DNA of 64,000 bases from Sphingomonas astaxanthinifaciens DSM 22298 (GCF_000711715.1 NZ_JONN01000001.1:1-64000), one strand, 5' to 3'; positions 53,812 through 63,624 are shown, counted from the stretch's first letter. Notes: generated by a model from the letters alone, not told the origin. Numbers and translations: made by a program.

Positions 53812-55071
53812 ATGACCGATCCCGGACTCGCCATGACCGCCGATGCGGGCAAGGCCGCGCCGCGTGGCACCGCGCCCGACCTGTTCGACAAGTTCCAGCC
53901 GATTATCGACGTGCGCGAGAATTTGCTCGCGACCGGCGTCACCGATCCCTTCAGCCTGGTGATGGAGCGCGTCGAAAGCCCGACCGTCGCCATCTGCAAC
54001 GGCAAGCGGACGATCCTGCTCGGCACCTACAATTACATGGGCCAGACCTTCGACCCGCAGGTGCTTGCCGCGGGCAAGCAGGCGCTCGACGAGTTCGGCT
54101 CGGGGACGACCGGAAGCCGGGTCCTCAACGGCACCTACCAGGGCCACCGGGAGTGCGAGGAGGCGCTGAAGCGCTTCTACGGCATGGACCATGCGATGGT
54201 CTTCTCGACCGGCTATCAGGCCAATCTCGGGATCATCTCGACCATGGCGGGGAAGGACGATTACGTCATCCTCGACATCGACAGCCACGCCTCGATCTAC
54301 GACGGCTGCGCGCTGGGCAACGCCCAGATCGTCGCCTTCCGCCACAATGACGTCGACGCGCTCGAGAAGCGCCTCAAGCGTCTGCCCGCCGAGGCCGGCA
54401 AGCTGGTGGTCCTCGAAGGCGTCTATTCGATGCTCGGCGACACCGCCCCGCTCAAGGAAATGGTCGCCATTTCCAAGGCGCATGGCGCGATGGTGCTGGT
54501 CGACGAAGCGCATTCGATGGGCTTCATCGGCCCCAACGGCCGCGGCGTCGCCGAAGAGCAGGGGGTGATCGACGACGTCGACTTCATCATCGGCACCTTC
54601 TCGAAGTCGGTCGGCACCGTCGGCGGCTTCTGCGTCTCGAACCATCCCAAGTTCGAGATTCTGCGCCTCGTCTGCCGTCCCTATGTCTTCACCGCCTCGT
54701 TGCCGCCGAGCGTGGTCGCCACTGCCGCGACCTCGATCGACCTGCTGCGCGACGCCAAGGACAAGCGCGATCACCTCTGGGCCAACAGCCGCCGCCTCCA
54801 CGGCGGGCTGAAGGACCTCGGCTTCACGCTCGGGACCGAGGAGCCGCAGTCGGCGATCATCGCCGTCATCATGCCCGACCTCGAGAAGGGCGCGGCGATG
54901 TGGGAAGCGCTGCTTCAGGAGGGGCTCTACGTGAACCTCGCCCGGCCGCCCGCGACCCCGGCCGGCATGACCCTGCTGCGCTGCTCGCTCTGCGCGCTCC
55001 ACAGCGAGGCTCAGGTGGGCGAGATCCTCGGCATGTTCGAAGCCGCGGGCAAGCGCGTCGGCGTCATCTGA
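53812..55071 (+). CDS. spt: Serine palmitoyltransferase
   Basis: 419 residues, an alpha-oxoamine synthase. It condenses L-serine with an acyl thioester, giving 3-ketodihydrosphingosine, the first step of sphingolipid synthesis, using PLP. The residues of the well-studied Sphingomonas paucimobilis enzyme fall at the same numbers here: His159, Asp231, His234, Lys265 (FSKSVGTVGGF), Arg378 and Arg390. The protein is soluble and lacks the membrane anchor of eukaryotic SPT. It is in an operon with acp. Confidence 0.97.
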   Translation: MTDPGLAMTADAGKAAPRGTAPDLFDKFQPIIDVRENLLATGVTDPFSLVMERVESPTVAICNGKRTILLGTYNYMGQTFDPQVLAAGKQALDEFGSGTTGSRVLNGTYQGHRECEEALKRFYGMDHAMVFSTGYQANLGIISTMAGKDDYVILDIDSHASIYDGCALGNAQIVAFRHNDVDALEKRLKRLPAEAGKLVVLEGVYSMLGDTAPLKEMVAISKAHGAMVLVDEAHSMGFIGPNGRGVAEEQGVIDDVDFIIGTFSKSVGTVGGFCVSNHPKFEILRLVCRPYVFTASLPPSVVATAATSIDLLRDAKDKRDHLWANSRRLHGGLKDLGFTLGTEEPQSAIIAVIMPDLEKGAAMWEALLQEGLYVNLARPPATPAGMTLLRCSLCALHSEAQVGEILGMFEAAGKRVGVI

Positions 55072-56189
55072 CCCCTCGCTTCCTGCCGCCGCTCGCGCCA
55101 CAGCAAAGCGAGCGCCAGCAGGGCGGCGGCGGGCAGGCTGTTGGGCAGCGCCACGAGGTCCGACTGGCTGGCGACCGGCGCCAGGCAGAGGAGGTAGAGC
55201 GCCAGCGCCTTGACCGGCGCGTGGGGCCGGAACCAGGCGATGGCCGCCAGCATCGGCAGCGTGTCGTAGCTCTGCAGATAGGGCGAGGCGACGAGGCTGG
55301 CGGTGCACAGGAGCGGCACGCGCTGCGCCCAGCCCTCGCGCCAGCTCTTCCAGCACAGGACAGCGGCGAAGGCCGCGCAGCCGAGCTGCACGACCATCGC
55401 CGGCCCCGGCGCTATTTCAAGGTCGCGCAGCAGTCCGAAGGGGCTGGCCAGCTCGTTCCAGCTCAGCCGGTCGCCGCCGACGATCCCGCCGAATTCGCCC
55501 GCCATGGCGACAAAGGCGCGGGTGCTGTCGGGCCCGAAGACAATCAGCCCTGCGAGGAGCAGCGCTGACGCGGAGGCGAGCGCCCCGCCGATCGCCGGCC
55601 AGGCCCGCGCGGCGATGACCGCGACCGGCAGCATCAGCGCGAGCTGGGGTTTCAGCACCAGCAGTCCGAGCAGAAGCCCCGCCCGGAACGGCCGCCGCCC
55701 GAGCAGGCGCGCCCCCGCCAGCAGGATCGCGCCGGTGAGGAAGCCCGTCTGCCCGATCATCCCGTTGATCAGCACCGCCGGCTGCGCGGCGACCAGCGGG
55801 GCTGGCGCAAGTCGCGTTCCCGCCCACATGAACAAAGCGAACCCCGCCACCACCCACAAGGCGAAGGCAAGGTGGTAGTCGAGAAGCGCGAATGGGGCCG
55901 TCACCAGCATTAAGGCGGGCGGATAGGGATAGGGCATGACCGCGCTCGTCGGACCGACCGCGGCGGCCTGCGCGGCGGCGAGCGCGGCGGGATCATAGGC
56001 CGCGGCGGCCCCGCCCCCCAGCGCCAATCGTCCCGTCGCCCAGAAATTGGTGAAGTCGAGCAGCATCGGCCGGCCGATGTCGCGGATGTGGAAGGCGAAG
56101 ATCATCGCCGCGAACAGCAGCGCGACCGCCATGGCGGCGGCCCAGCCGAGCCTCGGGCGCGGCGCAGCGGAAGTGGCGACCTCGGTCAC
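55011..56189 (-). CDS. GT87/DUF2029-type membrane glycosyltransferase
   Basis: 392 residues with 9-11 helices. The first loop carries LLDFTNFWATGRLALGGGAA, the acidic catalytic-loop site of this class of polyprenol-phosphate-dependent sugar transferases, and PYPYPPALMLVTAPFALLDY follows. The donor is likely a polyprenyl-phosphate sugar and the acceptor a periplasmic glycolipid or glycan. Its 3' end overlaps spt by 61 bp, tail to tail. Because it adjoins spt, a glycosphingolipid acceptor is worth testing. Confidence 0.8.
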   Translation of the reverse strand: MTEVATSAAPRPRLGWAAAMAVALLFAAMIFAFHIRDIGRPMLLDFTNFWATGRLALGGGAAAAYDPAALAAAQAAAVGPTSAVMPYPYPPALMLVTAPFALLDYHLAFALWVVAGFALFMWAGTRLAPAPLVAAQPAVLINGMIGQTGFLTGAILLAGARLLGRRPFRAGLLLGLLVLKPQLALMLPVAVIAARAWPAIGGALASASALLLAGLIVFGPDSTRAFVAMAGEFGGIVGGDRLSWNELASPFGLLRDLEIAPGPAMVVQLGCAAFAAVLCWKSWREGWAQRVPLLCTASLVASPYLQSYDTLPMLAAIAWFRPHAPVKALALYLLCLAPVASQSDLVALPNSLPAAALLALALLWRERRQEARGQMTPTRLPAASNMPRISPT

Positions 56190-56228
56190 CGCCGCTCCCT
56201 AGCAGCCCCGGCTTAACAAGCCGTCAGT

Positions 56229-57419
56229 TCAGCGCTGGACCGCGACCCGCCAGTCGTCGGGCAGATAGTCGACGCTCTGGTAATAAGAGAAAGCGCAGGC
56301 GCCGCCGGGGAGATAGGCCCCGCCCTTGAGCACGCCATAAGCGACCGTGCCGAGGAAGATCGGCGCCCCGCTGTCGCCGCGGCGGCATTCGGGCCCGCGC
56401 AACGTCACCCAGCTGTTGGTGCACAGCCCGCCGCACAATTCCCCGGCGGGCGCGAAATCGGTGAGCTCGACCTCCGAGCAGGCATAGCCCGAGCTTTCGC
56501 CGCGCAGGCACAGCCAGTCGCCGGGCCGGGTCATCGGCCGGGTCGCCCAGCTGGTCACGGGGCGGACGGTCGTCTTCGCCGTGTCACTGAAGAGCGACGG
56601 GTCGGCCTGCCCGATGCCGCCATGGATCTGGACGTCGTTCTGCGCCGCGCCCCAGGCACCGAGCATCGGCAGAAGCCGCTCCTCGCCGTCGGGCCCGCGC
56701 CAGCTCAGGGTGTCGGGGCAATGGGCGGCGGTGGTGATGCCATATTGGCCGGCGCCATTGCGGACGACGAAGCCGGTGGTGCAGCGAAAGCGCCGCCCTT
56801 CCGCATTGGGTCCCTCGACCCGGCCGCCACCGATCGCCGCGCTGTCGGTCATCAGCGCGTCGAGCCGACGGATCCGGACGGGCAGGCCGAGCCGCGCCGA
56901 CAGGGCCTGCTCGACCTCGGCCACCGGGCGCGGGTCGGCGCTCGGCCGCTGCATCAGGATGAGGCCCCCGGTGCGCGGATCGACGCCGCCGCCGCGATAG
57001 CCGGCGACGTCCTTCGGAAGCGCCGCCCGCTCGCGGTCGAGCAAGGCGAGCGCCTGCTCCCGGGTCGCGCCGGCGCCATCCTCGAAGCGGACCGGGATCG
57101 GCAGGCCCTGCTCGGTCGCGACGAAATCGGCCGGCCGTCCGGCGCCGCTCAGCCGGACGAGCAGGTGCCAGTCGGGGCGGTGAACCACCGAGATCGAGGC
57201 GAGCCGGTCGCGGTAGCGGACCCTCAGCTCCTCGCTGACCGCGATGCTGGCGCGCTGCTGCTGGAGCCGGCGCAGCGCCTCGGCCGGACTGACCCCGAAT
57301 CTGGTCGCGTAGAGGCTCGCGTCCTGCGCCAGCGCCTCGTCCGCGCTCAGCCGCATCGGCTCGGCCGCAAGGCCGGGCGAACCGGCGAGTGCGATCAGCA
57401 GGGCCACTATCCAGCGCAT
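56229..57419 (-). CDS. Secreted S1 (chymotrypsin-like) serine protease with pro-domain
   Basis: 396 residues from ATG 57419 with signal peptide MRWIVALLIALAGSPGLAA. About 180 residues of a pro-domain-like region (LSARLGLPVRIRRLD) precede the catalytic domain. His is in GITTAAHCPD, Asp in QNDVQIHGG and Ser in RRGDSGAPIF. Several cysteines (RFRCTTGF/AAHC, CGGLC, GGACAF) fit disulfides of the alpha-lytic-protease/streptogrisin type. The likely role is extracellular or periplasmic proteolysis. Confidence 0.85.
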   Translation of the reverse strand: MRWIVALLIALAGSPGLAAEPMRLSADEALAQDASLYATRFGVSPAEALRRLQQQRASIAVSEELRVRYRDRLASISVVHRPDWHLLVRLSGAGRPADFVATEQGLPIPVRFEDGAGATREQALALLDRERAALPKDVAGYRGGGVDPRTGGLILMQRPSADPRPVAEVEQALSARLGLPVRIRRLDALMTDSAAIGGGRVEGPNAEGRRFRCTTGFVVRNGAGQYGITTAAHCPDTLSWRGPDGEERLLPMLGAWGAAQNDVQIHGGIGQADPSLFSDTAKTTVRPVTSWATRPMTRPGDWLCLRGESSGYACSEVELTDFAPAGELCGGLCTNSWVTLRGPECRRGDSGAPIFLGTVAYGVLKGGAYLPGGACAFSYYQSVDYLPDDWRVAVQR

Positions 57420-57492
57420 CAGCGGTCTTCTGCCACTCCTCACCTGAACCAGCGGTTGTGCGGATTCGAGGCCAGTCCTAGACTGCCACCTT

Positions 57493-59448
57493 ATGTGGGC
57501 AAGGGTTGACGACAATCAGTTCGACTCGCGCCGCTTCGGGGCGGCGGCCGGCGCGACCCTCGCCGCGCTGATCCTGCTCGGCATGGTGCTGCTGGTCGCG
57601 ATTTCGAACCGCGCCCGCGACGATGCGCTCGAGCGCGAGCGCCACGCCTATGACGTGACCCTTCTCGTCCGCACCGTGGATGCGACCCTCGCGCGTTCGG
57701 AGAGCGCGCTCGGCCGGTTCGTCCTCGACGAGGACAAGAATACGTCGGGCAGCATCTACGCCAACGAATGGCGTCTCGCCGGGACCCAGCTCCGCCAGCT
57801 CGAGCGGCTGGTTCGCAACGATCCGGTGCAGGCGCAGCGCGTGGCTGGCGCGCGCCAACTCTACGAGCAGCACGGCCGCAACCTCGCCACCGTCGCCCAG
57901 GCCGCGGCCAGCGCGCGCGGCGAGGGCGGGATCGCGCTCTTCTACACCTTCACCCGCGAAAAGGACGGCGAGGCCAAGACCTATGGCGCGCAGCTGCGCA
58001 ATCGCCTGTCCGAAATCGCGACCTCCGAACGCAACGTCCTTCGCGAGAGCATGGAGCAGACCCAGTTCTTCTCCGCCCAGGCCGACCGGCTGACCGACTA
58101 TCTCTCGTGGCTGGGCGTGCTGATCGGGCTGGGGGCGATCGGGCTCGGGCTGCTCGCGGTCCAGGCGGCGCGCCAGAATTATCTCGCCCGCCGCGAGGCC
58201 GAGACGCTCGAGGAAGCGGTCGCGCTGCGCACGCAGGAATTGTCGGCCGCGAATGAGGCGCTCCGTGCCGAGGCCGAAGAGCGCGAGATCGCCGAAGCCC
58301 AGCTCCGCCAGATCCAGAAGATGGAAGCGGTCGGCCAGCTGACCGGCGGGATCGCGCACGACTTCAACAACATGCTCGCGGTCGTGGTCGGCGGCATCGA
58401 CCTCGCCCGGCGGCGGATCGGCGGGCCCAAGCGCGAGGTGCTCCAGCATCTCGGCAATGCGATGGACGGGGCGACCCGCGCCGCTGCCCTGACGCGCCGC
58501 CTGCTGAGCTTTGCCAGGGCGGAGCCCCTGCTCCCCGAGCCGGTCACGCCGCGCGACCTGGTCGAGGGGTTGAAGGACCTGCTCGACCGGACGCTCGGCG
58601 AGCGGATCGAGGTCCGGGTCCAGACGTCGGGCAACTGGCCGATCTACGTCGACCCCCATCAGCTTGAGAACGCGCTCCTCAACCTCGCGGTCAACGGCCG
58701 CGACGCGATGGACGGCGAAGGGGTGCTCACCATCGCCACAAGCGACATGCCGCTGATGGAGGGCGAAGTCGGCGACCTGCCGGCCGGCGACTATGTCCGG
58801 CTCGCGGTCGCCGACCAGGGCTGCGGGATGAGCGAGGAAGTGAAGCGCCGCGCCTTCGAACCCTTCTTCACCACCAAGGAAGTCGGCAAGGGCACCGGCC
58901 TTGGCCTCAGCCAGATCTTCGGCTTCGCGCGCCAGTCGGGCGGGGAAGTCGCGATCGACAGCGCGGTCGGGGTCGGCACGGTGGTCAGCATCTACCTGCC
59001 GCGAGGCCAGGCGGTCGTCGGCGAGACCCGGGCCGAAGCGGGCGCTTCGACGGCACGCGGCGAAGCGGCAACGGTGCATGGCGCGCGCATCCTGCTCGTC
59101 GAGGACGATCCGCGGGTCCGCAGCGCGACGATCGAGGCGCTCCAGGACCTCGATTACGAGCCCGTCGCCTGCGCCAATGCCGAAGAAGCGCTGAGCGCTT
59201 TCGAGCGTCAGCCCTTCGACCTCGTCATCAGCGACGTCATCATGCCCGGCATGACCGGTCCCGAGCTCGTCCGCCTGCTCAAGCGCCGCTTCCCGGAACT
59301 CGCCGTGCTGTTCGTCACCGGTTATGTCGGCGAGGGCGAGGGCGAGGACCTCAAGGGCTACGAGATGCTGCGCAAGCCCTTCACCGTCGGCGGCCTTGCC
59401 CATGCGGTCGCCGCCGCGCTCGGCCGGGCCGAGGTCCGCGCCGCCTAG
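57493..59448 (+). CDS. Hybrid sensor histidine kinase (CHASE3-like sensor, C-terminal receiver)
   Basis: 651 residues. Helix 1 (about 20-38), a periplasmic domain of the CHASE3 type, helix 2 (205-225) and a coiled linker precede the HisKA domain. The phosphoacceptor is His289 in TGGIAHDFNN. N, G1 and G2 boxes follow (LENALLNLAVNGRDAM, VADQGCGM, GKGTGLGLS). A receiver domain at the end has DLVISDVIMPGM. No separate regulator gene is adjacent, so it probably signals through a phosphotransferase or an unlinked regulator. Confidence 0.93.
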   Translation: MWARVDDNQFDSRRFGAAAGATLAALILLGMVLLVAISNRARDDALERERHAYDVTLLVRTVDATLARSESALGRFVLDEDKNTSGSIYANEWRLAGTQLRQLERLVRNDPVQAQRVAGARQLYEQHGRNLATVAQAAASARGEGGIALFYTFTREKDGEAKTYGAQLRNRLSEIATSERNVLRESMEQTQFFSAQADRLTDYLSWLGVLIGLGAIGLGLLAVQAARQNYLARREAETLEEAVALRTQELSAANEALRAEAEEREIAEAQLRQIQKMEAVGQLTGGIAHDFNNMLAVVVGGIDLARRRIGGPKREVLQHLGNAMDGATRAAALTRRLLSFARAEPLLPEPVTPRDLVEGLKDLLDRTLGERIEVRVQTSGNWPIYVDPHQLENALLNLAVNGRDAMDGEGVLTIATSDMPLMEGEVGDLPAGDYVRLAVADQGCGMSEEVKRRAFEPFFTTKEVGKGTGLGLSQIFGFARQSGGEVAIDSAVGVGTVVSIYLPRGQAVVGETRAEAGASTARGEAATVHGARILLVEDDPRVRSATIEALQDLDYEPVACANAEEALSAFERQPFDLVISDVIMPGMTGPELVRLLKRRFPELAVLFVTGYVGEGEGEDLKGYEMLRKPFTVGGLAHAVAAALGRAEVRAA

Positions 59449-60179
59449 AGCCGGCCCATCAGCGCCAGCGCCGCCGCCGGATTGCGGACCTTCGCGCCGC
59501 CGATGAAATAGACGAAGACGTCGCGTCCGCCCTTGGCCCAGCGGCTTATCCGCTGTGCGAGGCCGTCCAGCGCTTCATCGTCATAGCCGGTCGCGACATC
59601 GTCGACGCTGCGCTGGAGCCGGGCGTAGGAGAAGTCGGCGGTCTGCTCCTCGATCCGGACGAAGCCATTATGATCGGCGAAGACCACCGCCATGTTGCGG
59701 GCCCGGGCGAGCTCGAGGAATGCGGGGTCGGCAAAGCTCGAGTGCCGGACCTCGAGCGCGTGGCGCAGGGGCACACCGTCCTGGCTGTCGGGGATCAGAT
59801 CGAGGAAGCGCGCGAAATCGTCGCGCTCGAAGGCCTTGGTGTCGGCGAACTGCCAGTTGATCGGCCCGAGCTTCTCGCCGAGCTCGGTGAAGCCCTGCCC
59901 GAGGAAGACATCGATCGACGGGCCACTGTCGGCCAGCACCTTGCGGACGGTCGAAAAGCGCGAGGCCTTGAGGCTGAACCGGAAGCCGTCGGGCACCGCG
60001 TCGCGCCACTTGCGCCAGCTTTCCCGGTTCTGCCGGCCATAGGCGGTGGCGTTGATCTCGATGCTGCCAAGCTGCGCGGCGGCATATTCGAGTTCGCGCC
60101 GGTGGGGCAGCCCGTCCGGGTAGAAGGTCCCGCGCCAGGGTTCGTAGGTCCAGCCCCCGATCCCGACGCGGATCGTCAC
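59445..60179 (-). CDS. DUF72 family protein (YecE-like)
   Basis: 244 residues. The TIM-barrel-like family pattern is clear: [20 protein letters not shown] at the start, [18 protein letters not shown], and [20 protein letters not shown], ending with [19 protein letters not shown]. Function is not known. Its start overlaps the purL stop by 4 bp, so it may share a transcript with purL. Confidence 0.9.
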   Translation of the reverse strand: MTIRVGIGGWTYEPWRGTFYPDGLPHRRELEYAAAQLGSIEINATAYGRQNRESWRKWRDAVPDGFRFSLKASRFSTVRKVLADSGPSIDVFLGQGFTELGEKLGPINWQFADTKAFERDDFARFLDLIPDSQDGVPLRHALEVRHSSFADPAFLELARARNMAVVFADHNGFVRIEEQTADFSYARLQRSVDDVATGYDDEALDGLAQRISRWAKGGRDVFVYFIGGAKVRNPAAALALMGRL

Positions 60180-62401
60180 GCCTGCATCAGGTCGGGAAGG
60201 AAGGCCTCGTTGGCGGTGCGGAGATCGGCGAGTCCGATCGTCTGCTCACCGTCGCGATCCCTGAGGTCGAAGACGATTGCGTCGCCGCCGACGTCACCCA
60301 CCGCAATGCTGAACAGTTCGGCCGCGGTGGCGAGCTGACGAACCCGCTCGGGATCGCTGGTGGAGACCACCGCGCGGCCCTGGTCCTCGCCGAACAGCAT
60401 GGCGGCGGGGTTCGCCAGTTCGGGGACGATGGTCATGCGGAAGCCGAGGTCGCCGGCGAGCGCCATCTCGGCCATCGCCACGGCCGCGCCGCCGTCGGCG
60501 CAATCGTGGACCGCGCTGACCAGACCTTCGGCAATCAACGTGCGGAGGAGCTCGCCCAGCCGCCGCTCGACCCCGAGATCGACCGGGGGCGCCTCGCCCT
60601 CGCGGCGGCCGTGGCAGGTCTCGAGCCACAGCGACTGGCCGACATGCCCCTTGGTGTGGCCGAGGAGGAGCAGGGTCTCGCCCGGATTGCGAAGCGCGAT
60701 CGAAGCGCTCTTCGACCAGTCCTTCATCAGCCCGACCGCGCCGATGGCGGGGGTGGGAAGGATGGCGCTGCCGCCGCCGGTCGCCTTGCTCTCGTTGTAG
60801 AGCGAGACGTTGCCGGAGACGATCGGGAAGTCGAGGGCGCGGCAGGCGTCGCTCATGCCTTCGAGGCAGCCAGTGATCTGGGCCATGATCTCGGGCCGCT
60901 GCGGATTGGCGAAGTTGAGGCAGTTGGTGACCGCGAGCGGGGTCGCCCCGACCGCGCTGATATTGCGATAGGCCTCGGCGATCGCCTGCTTGCCGCCTTC
61001 ATAGGGGTCGGCATAGCAATAGCGCGGGGTGCAGTCGGTCGTGATGGCGAGCGCCTTTTGCGTCCCGTGGACCCGGACCAGCGCCGCGTCGCCGCCCGAC
61101 TTCTGCACCGTGTCGCCGCCGACCTGGCTGTCATATTGCTCCCAGATCCAGCGCCGCGAGGCGAGGGCGGGTGAGGCCATGAGCTTCAGAAGATCGCCCG
61201 CGATGTCGGTCGATTCCGGCACTTCGCCCAAGGGCTTCACCTCAGCCCACGCCTTATACTCCTCGCGGCTCAGTGCCGGGCGGTCGTAGAGCGGCGCCTC
61301 GTCGGCGAGCGGTCCCAAGGGGATGTCGGCGACGGTCTCGCCCTTCCACACGAGCTCCATCCGGCCGGTGTCGGTGACGGTGCCGATGACCGCGAAATCG
61401 AGCTCCCACTTGTGGAAGATGGCCTCCGCCTCGGCCTCGCGGCCGGGCTTCAGGACCATCAGCATGCGCTCCTGGCTTTCGGAGAGCATCATCTCGTAGG
61501 GCGTCATGCCGGTCTCGCGGCAGGGGACCGAGTCCATGTCGAGGCGGATGCCGACGCCGCCCTTGCTCGCCATTTCGACCGAGGACGAGGTGAGGCCCGC
61601 GGCGCCCATGTCCTGGATGGCGACGATCGCGTCCGAGGCCATGAGTTCGAGGCAGGCCTCGATCAGCAGCTTCTCGGTGAAGGGATCGCCGACCTGGACG
61701 GTGGGGCGCTTCTCCTCGCTGTCCTCGCCGAAATCGGCCGAGGCCATGGTCGCGCCATGGATGCCGTCGCGGCCGGTCTTGGAGCCGACATAGACGACCG
61801 GATTGCCGATGCCCGCGGCGGCCGAATAGAAGATCTTGTCGGTCTTCGCGACGCCGACGGTCATGGCGTTGACGAGGATGTTGCCATTGTAGGCGGGGTC
61901 GAAATTGGTCTCGCCGCCGACGGTGGGGACGCCGACGCAATTGCCGTAGCCGCCGATCCCCGCGACCACGCCCGCGATGAGGTGCCGCATCTTGGGGTGG
62001 TGGGGATCGCCGAAGCGCAGCGCGTTCATGTTGGCGACCGGCCGCGCGCCCATGGTGAAGACGTCGCGGAGGATCCCGCCGACCCCGGTCGCCGCGCCCT
62101 GGTAGGGCTCGATGTAGCTGGGGTGGTTGTGGCTCTCCATCTTGAAGATGGCGGCGTCGCCGTCGCCGATGTCGATGACACCCGCATTTTCGCCCGGGCC
62201 GCAGATGACCCAGGGCGCGGTGGTCGGCAGCTTCTTGAGGTGGATGCGCGAGGATTTGTACGAGCAATGCTCGGACCACATGACCGAGAAGATGCCGAGC
62301 TCGGTCAGGTTTGGCTCGCGGCCCAGCGCATGGAGGATGCGCTGATATTCGTCGGGGGAGAGGCCGTGCTCGGCGACCAGTTCGGGCGTGATGGCGGTCA
62401 T
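60176..62401 (-). CDS. purL: Phosphoribosylformylglycinamidine synthase subunit PurL
   Basis: 741 residues, the small (subunit-type) PurL. N-terminal histidine and ATP-site motifs ([40 protein letters not shown]) and later [13 protein letters not shown] and [20 protein letters not shown] are present. It makes FGAM from FGAR using glutamine-derived ammonia from PurQ, with PurS. ATG 62401; the ribosome site is weak. A GTGACCTTTGTGACCTT element lies 100 bp upstream. Confidence 0.96.
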   Translation of the reverse strand: MTAITPELVAEHGLSPDEYQRILHALGREPNLTELGIFSVMWSEHCSYKSSRIHLKKLPTTAPWVICGPGENAGVIDIGDGDAAIFKMESHNHPSYIEPYQGAATGVGGILRDVFTMGARPVANMNALRFGDPHHPKMRHLIAGVVAGIGGYGNCVGVPTVGGETNFDPAYNGNILVNAMTVGVAKTDKIFYSAAAGIGNPVVYVGSKTGRDGIHGATMASADFGEDSEEKRPTVQVGDPFTEKLLIEACLELMASDAIVAIQDMGAAGLTSSSVEMASKGGVGIRLDMDSVPCRETGMTPYEMMLSESQERMLMVLKPGREAEAEAIFHKWELDFAVIGTVTDTGRMELVWKGETVADIPLGPLADEAPLYDRPALSREEYKAWAEVKPLGEVPESTDIAGDLLKLMASPALASRRWIWEQYDSQVGGDTVQKSGGDAALVRVHGTQKALAITTDCTPRYCYADPYEGGKQAIAEAYRNISAVGATPLAVTNCLNFANPQRPEIMAQITGCLEGMSDACRALDFPIVSGNVSLYNESKATGGGSAILPTPAIGAVGLMKDWSKSASIALRNPGETLLLLGHTKGHVGQSLWLETCHGRREGEAPPVDLGVERRLGELLRTLIAEGLVSAVHDCADGGAAVAMAEMALAGDLGFRMTIVPELANPAAMLFGEDQGRAVVSTSDPERVRQLATAAELFSIAVGDVGGDAIVFDLRDRDGEQTIGLADLRTANEAFLPDLMQA

Positions 62402-62499
62402 GGGGGGCGCCTTAGCGGGGCTGCGCGATTTGGCCAACGGGGCGCGGCGCTGAGGGGGCGACGTCCGCGAGCGTTCGAGGACGAGCGATGGCGCGTCCG

Positions 62500-62531
62500 C
62501 GAAGGTCACAAAGGTCACAGGGTCGCCGAGT
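62500..62531 (-). repeat. GTGACCTTTGTGACCTT repeat upstream of purL
   Basis: On the minus strand it reads CTCGGCGACCCTGTGACCTT then TGTGACCTTCG, matching the second copy before phaC (1546-1580) with only one or two changes over about 31 bases. It is oriented towards purL as the phaC copies are oriented towards phaC. Confidence 0.75.
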
Positions 62532-62628
62532 AGTTTTTCGGTCCTGGCTGGCCACGATGTCAAAGAGCAAACAAACCGCTGAGGTTCATTTCAGCAGATG
62601 AAATCCTACTTTTCAACGGGAAGAACGA

Positions 62629-62657
62629 ACGTCCGCTTTCGACCCATTGCGGACATT
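62629..62657 (+). repeat. Hairpin repeat, copy 3
   Basis: AACGTCCGCTTTCGACCCAT followed by TGCGGACATT. It is a stem of seven or eight pairs around a 12-base loop. It precedes the orphan gene at 62681. Confidence 0.85.
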
Positions 62658-62680
62658 AGGACGCGGGCTATCCTCGCCTG

Positions 62681-63124
62681 ATGGTGAAATCAGCAGTGGC
62701 CTATCGTGCCAACGGAAAAGTCGTCATCGCTCCGGTCATTCGGACGACGAGCGGTATTGGCCTTGAGGTCGACCCAAAAAGTTTGGGCGCTGCGCCCGAC
62801 CAAGAAAGCATCGCTGGGACATTGGCCGAGGCTCTTGCTCGGTCTGATCGCGTCGTCCCGCAGCCCAGCCGCGACGAATGGAAGGGCCTATTCCAGCCCT
62901 TTCTGACTGCGACGGGCGTGCGGAGCCACAAAGCATTTATGGACGGTGCGCAGCGCGTCAGCATCAGGGTGTTAGATCACCAGTTGAAGCTCACGCCGGG
63001 GCGCAATCTCGGCAGCAAAGAAGGTTTCGAACCGATACCGGACCAAGCGCAGTTGCACTCAGCGGATGACCTTCACAGTGCGGCGGCGGCCCTGCTTCGC
63101 ATGCTAAGCCCGTCAGCAGCATAG
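62681..63124 (+). CDS. Orphan protein of 147 residues, unknown
   Basis: It begins MVKSAVAYRANGKVVIAPVI and contains GIGLEVDPKSLGAAPDQESI, a Ser/Asp-rich centre and helical C-terminus. No transmembrane segment or signal peptide is seen. GC is visibly lower than in core genes and the codons include several rare here (TTA, AAA, GTT). It sits between hairpin repeats at 62629-62657 and 63136-63165, both in gene orientation. It may be an immunity or antitoxin-type protein, but no motif shows it. Confidence 0.6.
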   Translation: MVKSAVAYRANGKVVIAPVIRTTSGIGLEVDPKSLGAAPDQESIAGTLAEALARSDRVVPQPSRDEWKGLFQPFLTATGVRSHKAFMDGAQRVSIRVLDHQLKLTPGRNLGSKEGFEPIPDQAQLHSADDLHSAAAALLRMLSPSAA

Positions 63125-63135
63125 GCTCGAAGGCT

Positions 63136-63165
63136 AATGTCTGCTTTCCACCCATAGCGGACATT
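63136..63165 (+). repeat. Hairpin repeat, copy 4
   Basis: AATGTCTGCTTTCCACCCAT followed by AGCGGACATT. The arms AATGTC-GC and GC-GACATT pair with one G-T pair. It lies 12 bp beyond the stop of the orphan gene at 62681 and just before the next gene. Confidence 0.85.
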
Positions 63166-63189
63166 GACGTAACACGTTACAAGTTGCTC

Positions 63190-63624
63190 ATGGCCTGGTC
63201 CGAGACACTTCTGCCCGACCATTTACTCGAACGCGCCACGCGTCGTGGCAATGAGCGCGCATGGCCTATCCACGATATACCGGAGGTGATTGAGGCGGCG
63301 AGGCAGGCCGACTTAGTGAGCGTCGGAGGTCAGTTACAGCTTCGTTTCCCCGAAGGCGGAACATGCGAGTGTTATTGGGTTGAGGTCGACACGTTCAAAT
63401 CAGTTTCTCCCAACCTGCCATGGCTCGAACGGGTGGAGCAAACGGCGGCAGCGGCGCGCTCGCAGTTCCAAAGGCTTCTCGACAAATATGACTTCACCGC
63501 AGAAGCGAGGTCGTCATTCGGAAAATACATGGATGAGTTCGTAGCGAAAGGCGGCGACATCAACGACGCCATCTACTTCGTCTGGTATTTGGCAGCTCAG
63601 CAGGACGCCTCTGAACGGGCGTAG
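63190..63624 (+). CDS. Orphan protein of 144 residues, unknown
   Basis: Starts at ATG 63190 (MAWSETLLPDHLLERATRRG); a TTG at 63184 would add two residues. It has DIPEVIEAARQADLVSVGGQ, a beta-type stretch (CECYWVEVDTF) and a helical C-terminus (FGKYMDEFVAKGGDINDAIY). It is cytoplasmic by appearance. Lower GC than core genes. It is followed within 10 bp by a hairpin repeat copy. Function unknown. Confidence 0.6.
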   Translation: MAWSETLLPDHLLERATRRGNERAWPIHDIPEVIEAARQADLVSVGGQLQLRFPEGGTCECYWVEVDTFKSVSPNLPWLERVEQTAAAARSQFQRLLDKYDFTAEARSSFGKYMDEFVAKGGDINDAIYFVWYLAAQQDASERA

